Positions 14,201 through 25,684 of a DNA stretch of 64,000 nucleotides are shown here, piece by piece. The stretch's first letter is position 1. Every line of letters starts with the position of its first letter. The notes beneath the pieces are model-generated. The model saw nothing but the letters and a program-made list of their open reading frames with translations, did not search any database and was not told the origin of the DNA. Position numbers and translations under genes: made by a program. Location of the stretch: the NCBI GenBank assembly GCA_026413225.1, contig CM048572.1, forward strand, positions 6,882,001 to 6,946,000, read 5' to 3'. This stretch comes from Otis tarda. Taxonomy: Eukaryota; Chordata; Aves; Otidiformes; Otididae.

Positions 14201-17200
14201 AGATGGTGATGGACCAAGGAGTGTGATGGCCCTGTGGAGGTGAGAAGCCCTACCGCTGCAGTACCTCGGAGCTCTTGCTGACAGGCTGCCACAAAGGCAG
14301 AAGCTGCCATCTCTAGAGCAGCTGGTGTGGGGATGAAGTGGGGTCAGGGAGTGGAGCCAGAAAGGGTTTATCAAAGGCACTCACCAGTGGCCGAGCCGTT
14401 CCCATCGGCTGAGAGAGCACGGTTAGGCCAAGACAGGGCACTCATGAGCAGCAGCCTGCAAAAAGGACTAGGGAAAGAGGAAAACAGGAAAATGGAAACT
14501 CAGGGGATTGTCTGGTTTCAAAGGCCTTTAAAAGTGCAAAATGACAAACTTCTGTTGGCTGTTTTCTTTACACAAATGTAAAGAATGATACCGACTTTTA
14601 TTTAATTAATGAATCACCTTTTGTATGAAGTTACCACAGACTTCTCTATAAGGATTTTTTTCATAGTTCTTCATTTGTTTCATCAATTTTAAATTCCTCA
14701 GGGCTTTACTATAAGGGAAATGGTTGTGTTATAAAAGTATTATAGGCTAACGGCTTGATCCAAAGACAACCAGAGGCTTTGGTGGGCTTTGGAACAGACC
14801 TTAAACCAAGAGGGAAATACAGCATACTCAGACAGCCTGTCCTGGGAACCATTAAATAGTAACACAATTCAAAAATGTTTAAGTGAGCTGAGCTATCAAG
14901 TACAAGTGAAGCAGTGAGCCAGAGGTTAGTAGAGTTTCAGAATCTCTTAACTTGAATAATATAGGAAGTGTTAATCTCAAAGTAAATTAAGTATCAAGGC
15001 CCAAAATTCTCATTTTTGTCCATAGTTGATCGTAAAAGATTTAGACATGCACATGCTTTGAATTACATCTCACATGTGGAGGTCTTGGTTCTTCTGTATG
15101 TCTTCCTCCAGAAAAAGTGTCAGTTTATATGATCTTCATCATTCCCCTGACCAACATTAATGTCCCAGTATCATCTTGTCTGTTGTATTGGTAAAGCTGC
15201 TATGCAGCCACTCAAAGAATTAGTCTATGAAATTGATCAAGCTGAAGAATAACACTTCTTTCTGGGGTGATTTTTCTGGGAAGAGGGGAGGAGGAACATG
15301 AACCATAGCTTCAGACCTGTGGGTCTAAACTCCAATGATCTTTAGCTTCAAAATCTCAACTAGTTCTGCGTGTTGCCCCCTCCTTGGTAATGGCAGCAAC
15401 AGGGAGCTGTCCAAAAAAAAATCAGCTTTTTTTTTTTTAAAAAAAAAAGAAAAGGAAAGAATTTACAAAAAGGACTATCAATTGTAGTCGTAATAATCAT
15501 TAATCCTTCAATGTTTGTTTTCTGACCTGATTTCATGTGAAAATTCTCTTTGGTTTCTGAGAGAAACCTCTATGGTCCTTGCCGTAGATACTGGCTTCTC
15601 AGAGCATGGACAGTTCATCTCAGGTATTTAGAAAACGATTTGCTCCCAGCATTAATAGAAGTTGAAACACAACATTTACTTAAGGTTGAAGCATGAATGA
15701 ATAGCCCAGCCTAGGTTGCTCTTTTTTTGTCCCCTCTCTTTGCTCTGTCCCATGGATTACACAGTCATAAGACATTTGGTCTTAATGTCTTTCCCATACG
15801 GTCACTGCAGTTTAACCTTTATAGTGGCGGTCAGTGGCCTGCAGATTCACATCTCCTTTTGCTTTCTTGCCCATGGTTGAATGGTTGCATACCTGCACAA
15901 ACATACGGAGTCACGGTCTAAGTGATTGGGGCAGCAAAGCTGTCAAACCTGAGGAAATCTCTCCACCCTTTGGTTTCTCAGCAAGGAGGCCCTCTGACAA
16001 GAAAAGGAAAAAAAAAAAAGTTCTATAGGCAGTTAACCCTGGATATTATGTTCAGGAGGGTTTAGAAACCTGTTCTGCAGGCTTCTCATCACTGTACGGG
16101 TGCAGAATATTTACCATGTGCCTAGAGACCACAGCAGATGTAGACCATCATTATAGCTTAATGCAGTGTCCACCAAGCCCTTTTAATCCCTTCAGGCATG
16201 TATAGTAGAGCTCCCATTCAACAGGAAGATGTCTGCAGTCTTTACTGTGTCTGCGGAGATCTGCCTGCCAAATCACTGACTAACAAAATCCATAACACTG
16301 CTGTTGGGCTTTCATGTGAGTTGGGGAGAATTCAGGGGGCTTTGGCCATTTGTTTGAGGCAGCTAGCCGCAGTACAGAAAGCCTCTTTTGGTAGTATTAA
16401 TTCAGACGCAATAAAAGGAGATTGCATGCACTCCCGTGCCAAAAAAAAAATCATGTCTATTCCCCTTTCCCTGACTGACATCATTTGCAAGCTTGTTCCA
16501 TAATCTGCGTTGTCAAAGCATTAAAAAAAAAAAAACCATTCTGCATCTCTTCCAGTCTGAGAAATTTTAAGTATTATATTGTAGACTCATTCCCATGCTT
16601 TTTGAAGGACAGCTATCAAGAAAAAAGGGAGCACTGGGTGCGTTGTTTTCCCTAGCTGAGGGGCATGTGTGAAGCTAATACCTTCTCTCAGTATTTTGTG
16701 TTGTTCCCAGAATGTGTGTTCTTGTTCTGTGTTGGTACACTCCTTGGGATTTTAGTGTCGGAATGAATGGTGAGTAAAGTAAAATCTGGAGTTAAAATTA
16801 ATCTTTATATGCAAGCTACTCTGAAATTCTGGAACTAAATGGAAAGGATTTTATTTTAGCATTGACTTAAAGAACTGAATGCATAGGACAGTCTAAATTC
16901 TTGAATTGTGTTGGATCTTTACCAGTACTTTAACGATGTCTGCTGGTACCTGGGAGTTACATTCTGTAGAATTCCCTGTAAGATGCATAGCACTTTCTGA
17001 GGTTGTTCGGCATGTTGAATTGGCTTGAATTAAGAAATACATACTGCAAAAAAAATAATAAAGCACGTGATGTCCCAGTTTTAAATCAGTCATGCAAGGT
17101 CATGTTCTAGATTTTTGTTAACGTTAACTGAAAGGTGTGTAGATTGCCTGTGTTACGCTGTGTCCCTGTGAGCCTGGACTATGTGGTCGCTTTGCCTGGA

Positions 17201-20200
17201 GTGGCCACTGGCTGCTTTCAGTGGGGACTTGCAGTTTGCCTTGTATTTGCTTGATTGATGTAGAGGCGGCTGTTCTATGATAGCCATAGTTTTTAATTGC
17301 TTTTGCATTTCAGAAGTGGGAACATGAGATTTGTCCAAATTGTGAGCAGACAGATGTCAGTGAGGTAGGGATAGGGCATGGACTCAGGTTCCTAGCCTGT
17401 GTGAACGTGGGCTCTGCCTCTCTGGTGAGGGACTGGCAGGGGCACAGGTACGTGAATGACAAGGGGAGGGTTCTTCAACAACAGCAGAGCCTTAAGACCT
17501 TTTGGACAGAGTAGCTAAAGTTGCTGCTTGGCCCAGTTGAGGACAGGACATAAACATGATTTTCTAGCATTTCAAGCAAATGTCATAACTGCTGTATGTT
17601 GGTTGTCTGTGAACTGGACTGTCTTGTTCTCACCAGAAGTGGTGTGGATCTAAGAAACCTTATTCCTCAGGAGTTTTACTGGCAGTTATGTGTTCTTAGA
17701 AGAAGTTTTCCTTTAAGTGAATTGTAATTTCCAATTAAAAAAAAAAAGTCATTGAAAAGTTCCTACTTGGCTCTACTCAAGATCCTTGTAAGACCCTAGG
17801 GTTGAATTTTTTTTCTTTTTTTCTTCCTGCTTTCATTGAATGCGTCAAGTAGCTTGTGCTTTTCCCTGCTTTGTTCTCTTGCAGGACCCTAAAGCCAGGG
17901 CCTGGTTGAAATGCCATAGGGATTTAATCAAACCTGATGGTGATTCATGCTTCTAATGGCCGAATCTGTCCTTTACTACTTTACAAACTGAGAAGGAATA
18001 AAACCTCATTTTATTGCTCGGCTGTTAAAAACTATTTGTAGAAGTTGCTAAGGTTCAAATCAAAAGCGCCCTCCCTTGAGAACTATTAGTTAATTCTAAG
18101 TGCCATGGCGTCGCTTTTTTTCTTCTCTCGCTTGAGATGTGGCCTTATATCACTACTGCTGTTCAAACATCTGAGAGTTTTCCATTCCTTTGACAAACAT
18201 GAGCCAAAGTGCTTAAGGACATCTGTTTATTTTATTTCTTTAATGAGAAAACCTTCCAATTTCTTACTGGCTCAGCTGTGTTTATTTACATTTTGTTAGT
18301 CATATGTGTGGGGCACCTTGGGACGTTAAAAACCTGCAGAGGCCTGTGCTTAGGGCTGCTAGCAGGCATCCTGGTCAGAAAGGCAGAATAAGCCCTTCCT
18401 AAGGAAAACACAGTCCTTGGAACTCCATAAAATAGATTTTAAAAACAAATAGAGCCTAATTCACTCAGTAGATCATGGATTAAGTCAAGATGAATACAAT
18501 TTGGAAAGGATTTTCTGAGGAAGTTGGAGATTTTTTTACCCACTGGAGGCTAAACCTTGTATTTAATGCCTTTTTAAGTTAAATTAAAAAAGCTTTCAAT
18601 CACTGCAGGTAATAAAAAAGTCTGTTACTTTAGACATGCTGCTATATCAATTATTAGTTCATTTTTTGAGAGAAGGGAGTAAATAATTCCAGCCATTTGA
18701 TTATTTCAAATGTGTATTTCAGGAGCAAACATCTGTGTTTATCATCTGTGCTGGCTGATGAGAAGCAGCAGCAGAAACAGCAAAACCAGATCCACAGCAG
18801 CTTAGATGGTGGGCATGGGAGATGCTGTGAGCTCGTGTAGATGTAACCTCTTGTACTAGAGCTTAGGTGAGCAGAGAGTTTTCTAAGCAAAGTGCACGTG
18901 TGGCATTTGGAAGTATTAAAGGATTAGTTTTGATGTAAAATATATATCAGAAACAATGCTAGATTGTCAAACAAGCATGAGTAACAGGAACTTGCTTTCC
19001 AGTATCACTGAATCATGACTTGTTTTTTAAAGGAAAAATAGTTAAAAAAAAAACCAAAGGGATGTAACTTGTGTTAGGAATTGCACGTGCAAAATATGCA
19101 GATGTGCTGAGAATTACACACTACGATGTGTTTCCACCAGGCTTTCCAGGAGTTTTGTGTTTTTTCACAGAGCTATTAACAGCTTACGTATAGAAATACA
19201 GTGATTTCCCTGTGTTGAGGGGAAGGGAATGAAGACGTATTTGGTTTAAATTCCACTCCTCCTTTTGACATTTATGCTCTGTATAGTAAAAATAAATTAT
19301 TTGTAGATTTTTGGTCATAAACCTTTTGTATTACTAAATAAAAATAATTTCCATTTGTCCTCAAGCATAATGGCCAAGCTTTTAACCTGTATTTAAGTAC
19401 AGTATTCCCACAGGACTGTAATCCATTTCAGAACTCATGAATTCAGACACTGGATAAATTAGTGTAGTCATTACTGCTTGTCCCTAATCATCGTTCATTT
19501 AGAGAGGGAGGAAAACCTTTTCAACCTCTGTGTGCTCTTGAATGTGAGGATTTAGTGACTGACATCCCCATTTGCTCACTGGCATAACTTCCAAGGTGTA
19601 GTCCCCAACCATTTCTGAACAGATACGTGCCAGTAAAAAGAGAGTCCTTCAGGAAATAGTAAGCAATACTTTGGAAGTACCTCCTAAGTTACAATAAGGG
19701 TGCATACGAAAAGGTATCTGAAGGGATGAAATTGTATTTGCTCTCCATCTAGCATGGACTTTTCACAAGGTCACACTGTGGTGGCTGTACACACTATTCA
19801 TTTAAATTCGGTAGGTTGTCTAATAAACCTGGGTATATCAATGTTAGAGTAAAACAATATGTCTTCATTTTGGGGGAAAAAAGAGTTTAGAGCCTCAAAA
19901 GCTGAGTGATTCTATTTGAAAAAGGACAATCCTTTTTTAAAAAGTTGAAAGTGCAGTCACTTAAGTCACTTCTGAAATGCATTTCAGCTGCTGAGCTACT
20001 GTAGTTACTTAAAACAACTTGTCTCACAAATACCCACTCTCTCACTTGAAAAGCTCTGAGAGGCTTTGTCTGGCTGTACCCTGTGTCTATGAAAAAGATA
20101 AAATTGCAAGCTAAGCTACTGAAGTGTAGTAATGTGTTCTCTTCCTCAAATGTGTTCTCTTCCTCAAAAAGACTTGGGCTTACTTGAACTAGAACTGATG

Positions 20201-23200
20201 CACATGGTTAATTTCCCATTACTGTAGGAAAGCCTTGTTCATGTCTCAAATTCTGATCAAGGTGTAAAGTGTTACAGCCAAAGAATGATTATTCTCACAG
20301 ACTGGTTCTGTTCAAACATGTGGCCCAGGCATTTTTATCTTTGCTTTTGTTATTATTATTATTTTTATACTACAACCAAGCTGGTCCATTTTCCAGGAGT
20401 TTCCAAGTAATTAAACACAATTAAAACTATTAAATTCTTTCTTTTGGTGACAACTTCATTATTAACAGCTAACCACAAGGAGGAGATTTAACTTAGAAAG
20501 CCCTTGATTGTACACTAATCCGTCTCTCACCTCTGGCTGACACCTGTAGCAGATAAACCCTATAGAATAGGAGTCTGATGAATACTCTTAATTAATACTT
20601 TCTTCCTTGTAGAAAAGTAATTATTTGCTCATGGCATAAACAGGTATTTGGCAGAGATTCGAAGAGGCTGATTAGTTTTAAATACTAGGGCTTTATTTTG
20701 GTTTTTTTAAAGCAGGGGTGGGAGGGAGGTCTGAATTCAGGATCCAGGCTCAGAAAGGCTTTGTCGTAACATTTTGAATGTCGGGTTAATTGGCACATTG
20801 CTAAATAGAAGCGGAGTCAGACAACGAGATGATTTGTTATCCATCTCAAAGGAGCCAGCTTTACCTCTTCGCTAATGGCCTGCAAGTCTGAACAGGGTAC
20901 CTGTAAGGCAGCGGCTTGGAATGGGCTTTGGAGCCAGGATTGGAGGTGAGAGTGACTTGCACTTGAGAGATTGCCAGAGATAAGTCTGCTTCCCTCTTCC
21001 TTTCAAAATTACAGTCTACAAGAGATGAGAGCTGGCTGTGGACCTCCAGCCAACTGGATTAGTAGTAGCTGCAGGTGTTAACAAATACATGTCTTTTTAA
21101 TGCATACTCTAGGGCAAGTATAAGCAGTTTATGAAAAAATCAATCTCCGTGTTTCAGGGAAGCAGTGGTAAGAAGGATTTAATACAGAGCCATTTAGGAG
21201 AATGCTGACATCGCAGTTTCAAGCGTTGCTGCATGTGGGCTTTTGTGTAGGTAACGGCAATACCTTTAGTAGTGAAAATATGGCAGTTTAGGCTTCTCTG
21301 CGGGTTAGCTCCTGAAAAGGGGTCTAGGGACCTACATAGCACGTGCTGCAACATACTTGCAGCTCTTTGTACCCCCGTTCAGTAGCTTAAAGCTAATTTG
21401 GGTATGCCTGCACATTCTGCATTCCCTTTGCTTTGCTAAAATGCAGACTAGTTGGAGTTTCTCGTGCAGTGAAGAGACCTAACTTCCCACTTTAACTCAC
21501 TGCTCTAATAGGGAAATATTTCTTCTTTGCTCTACCTCCAGTTTTTGTGGAAATCGTCTTCAAGCACAGACAGACTGAAGGCTGTTCAACAACCTTCTAT
21601 TAGCTATCTTCTGTCATCCTGTAACTCAAAATGAGGGGACAACGTGGAAACAAATTAATTTTAGGCAAGGTGTTATTAGCTTGGAGGACATAGTTGAACT
21701 CAAATTGTAATTTTAAAGTGCATTTAGCTTCAAATGTACCTAACTAGTTCAAGGATTAGGAACAGCACGTGCAACTAGCAGAGCAACTATATCAGCTCAT
21801 GATGTTGGGTTATGCAAGAAAATGTTCCCCTTGGTGAATGGACACTGTTGTATTCCTCTGTAGCATGTTCCACATGCTTCTGTTGCCCATATTTTCCTCT
21901 CGTAGGACTATCTGCTGAACAGGCAGCAGAGTTACCCCAAAACAAGCAGATGCGGAGCTGGGAGTTGGCAGTGCCTCGCTTACAGTGAAAATGACCTTGC
22001 TCACAAGGTGTGGCCGTTGCCAGCAGTGGGCAATAGCCCATCAGTCCTTAGCTGAAGGTCATGGCTGTGATAGAGACAGCAGAGACACATGTCCCAGGAT
22101 ACTCTCTAGGGCAAACATTTTTTTATCCAAAATGCTAAAAATGAACTTATCTTACTCTTTGTGTCTTTTGATCCTGTATTCTTTATGAAGGAGTGGTAGG
22201 GAATGGGGGCTTTTTCCCTCTCAGTTCCCTCAAGATGTGCACTAAGCAGAAATGGGCAGCTCTGAAACTACTACTCCTGTTCATTAAAAGTGGGAATGAG
22301 GGGTGTGTTGAGGAGGAGGAATATCAGTCTCTCAGTTCAAAATGACCGCTTCTTCTCTGGTGCTTATTTCGCGCAGCCGATGGGAAGAAGCCTGTTAAGG
22401 TGTGTGTTGGAGTGTCGGGCGTGCCTGGTCTGTCATGTCTGAGCACCAGAGGTTAGCACTAGAAGTAATTTGTGTGGCTGTTTAATTTTGCCCCTGAAGG
22501 AAGCTCCAGCAATGGTGCATGGCAGAGGTGAGGAATATAGGGATATGCTGTGGTGCTGGAGGTTTTATTTACAAAAGGAGTTTATTGCCTGCTTTTTATC
22601 CCTGCCTCTCATTGTCCTTGTTTGTGAATGCATGACTAGTGGATTAGCAGAGGGGTAGGACCTCGGTCTTCTAAAGTTACTAAACAAGCACTCAGGGTTG
22701 AGGTTTTAGATTAATCTGTTTTCACTGTTAAAAGTGGTTCCTGGAGGAGATTTGATTTCAAGCTGTCTGTGGTCTGTGTTTCCTTGGACTTCGTATGCAT
22801 CAGAAAACATTGGATAGATCTGTTACTCAGGAAGCTTGTTCCCGGGGCTTCAGGGTGCACTTTTCCAATGGAAGGATGTGTTAGCAGGGATCATTGGTAT
22901 GAATGTGGCAAATTTATGTTGCTCTGCTAAACTCACACTGCTCTAATGTAGGCATTAGCAGTCCACGAGGGCATCCCCTGCAGCATAGAGATATCCTTTA
23001 GTGGTACAAAATTTCTGTGCCCAGGAAGAGCTCTCCATCCACATCTTCAGATAAATTTCATCATTCTCTTTCAGATTATTTACACAGAGGATTTGAACAA
23101 GATGTTGATAGGTTGGTATACCTATCTCATTTTGGTGCTTTCCTGGCAGTCTGATTTTCCTCTTTATTCATACTTGGATTGAAAGCTGTAGCGACTGTGT

Positions 23201-25644
23201 CTTTTCCTCTGTGTGGGTACAGCCTTTAGCACAGTGGGGTTCAAGTCTGGGACTAGTGCTTCTAGATGCTACAGTAATGCAAATAAATAACTGCCAGTGG
23301 AACCCTGGCCTAGTGCCTCTAGACACCTATTTCGTACTGGGAGTGCTGATTTGCCTTTTAACTTTATCAGCCTCTTTGAGACTTGGAAGCATGCCTTGCT
23401 ATAGAGGAAATGTCCCTGCTGTGAAAGCAGTGATGCCAAATCATTTCCCCAAGCTACTTCCCCTCTGGGTGGTAAAGTGCATTTTTCTGTTTTATTTTCA
23501 TTCCATCATATTCTCTATCTCAGGAGGAAGATTTTTTTTTCCCCCCTCTCATCTACAATTTAATTTCCATACTGTTTAGTTTTAGAGAAGGTCACTTCAT
23601 ACACTTCATACACTGTGGAAACGTTTCCCACTCCCCATTAGTGATTAATACCAATAAAGCTGAAGACAAAACCTAGAGGACAAATGACAGATACCAACCA
23701 ATGAGATTTCCTGAAAGAGTTTTAAAGGCTAATGATCCTTGAAATGTATAAAAATAAATTGCTTCATTAAAAACTATTTTACAAAATAATTTCTTCCTGG
23801 CAGCATATTTTCTTCAAAACAATTCCCCCGTGTAGCTACACCTGGGTAGTAAAATTTGATTCAGTGCTGTTCGCATGGGGCCGCAGTCAGATGCCCTGAT
23901 TACTCCTGTGTCCCTGTGCCTTGTCAGGGGAGCAAGTTTGGGGCATAAAATTAGAGACATGTTCAAGGCAAGTCTGCTGAAGTTTACTTATTGCCCAGAA
24001 GAGAAAGTACCCTTCTTTCTGGGACAGCAACAAGCATGTTTAAACATGAGTGACGGAGCTTTTCTTTAGATGGGCACAATGCTTGTGAATCACACACATG
24101 GCTGAAACCACAGCCATTCTGCTCTAATTAGAGAACTACACCAAGAATGCGTAATAATTAGGTTAGTGTGTAATACACCATCCATGTCAACAGCATCTGC
24201 TGCGAAGGTTGATTGAAATGTAGTCATCTTCCAAACATTGTGCTCCCTGTTAGGGCTCCTCAACTAATTTATTTCTGTCCTGTCATGCAATAACATGACT
24301 CCACAGAAATCTGCAGAAAATTAGAGCAAAGACTACATTAAATCTGCCTTGGTTTAGCATGGCTTGTAACTGCAGTGGAGGAAAACCACCCACATAAACA
24401 TAAAGATGAGAAATCCCTGGCCTAATGAAGATGAATTACAAATAAAAGCCCGTTGGGGGAGTGCTCTTTTTTTTTTTTCCTAGTTGTCTGTTGTTGTTTA
24501 GTTTGAACTGGCACAATGCTTTTGAGCTATGAGTGTTTATCAGATTAACCACAGTTTATTTTTGCCTGTGTTTGTGAAGTATTTAATGAATAAGAAAATG
24601 TTCTGCTGATGACCATGTTTGCATCAGTATGTTTCTATGCTTTTCCTGTGGGTTTAGAAACAAAGTCAGTTGTTTGCAGGTGGGAAGGGTGGTTGATTTT
24701 ATGCATGAGAGACATGGAAAAGTGACTGAGACTCATTTAATATCGCAGCGCACCAGGCTGGGTCCAGCAGGTCGCTGGATTGTGTTTAAGAGCAGTAGAA
24801 CCGCAGAGGCATGCCCAGTGCCCGTTGGGCAGCTCTGAAGCCGTGAGCCAAGAGCTGAAGGAGCCCAGCAGCCCCCATCTCCTCTCCTAGAGGTGGCTTG
24901 GAGGACCAGGTGGATCTGCTTTGCGCAGGCAGTCAGCTGTTAATGTAGCTCCAAGCCAGAAGAAAGGGAAATGGCCTGGCCAAAAGTGTCAGCCACTTCT
25001 GCCACGCAGGATTGTCTGTGGGTGGTTTCTCTGGCCAGGCAGAGTCAGCCCCGTCAGTTTGGGCTGAATAAGCTTGCGCTGGCTGACTTGGCGGGGAGAT
25101 GAAGTGACAGCCCTCTCACAGGCAGTTGTGGTGTCTCGGCTGGGTAGCAAGGCGCAGGGAGAAACATTAATTTTCGAAACCGAATCAACTAAACTCACTA
25201 CAGTGGAGCTGCTGGTAGTGTAGTCCTTCTCCAGGGGAATTTATTTAAGGTTTCGCTGGTGATGTTCTTAGGAGCAGGATCTGGATGTGAGAAAGTTCAC
25301 ACATGCTTGAGAACATGTAGAAGCTGTTTTAGAGCTGCTGGCATGTGCATTTTCACATTCTCTTAATCATTAAGAAAGTGTGTTTTAAAAATGCTGCAGG
25401 CGGCCAGAGCTTCTGCATCATTTCCTTCCCTTTTAGGAAGCAGTTTGTGACCCTCTCGGGGAAGGGCTGAGTTAGGCCCACACCCAGCTAGGCCAGGGTC
25501 TGCTGGTAAAGAAAATGGCAGAATGATCAAACCGTCCCAGTCAGCCAGCCCACGCAGGCAGGAGCGTGGGGTGCGTGTCGCCATTTCTAACACTAGCTGG
25601 AGTGATAGATGAACCCATCCAGCATTTTAATGTGCTATGGTTTG

Positions 25645-25684
<40 letters not shown>

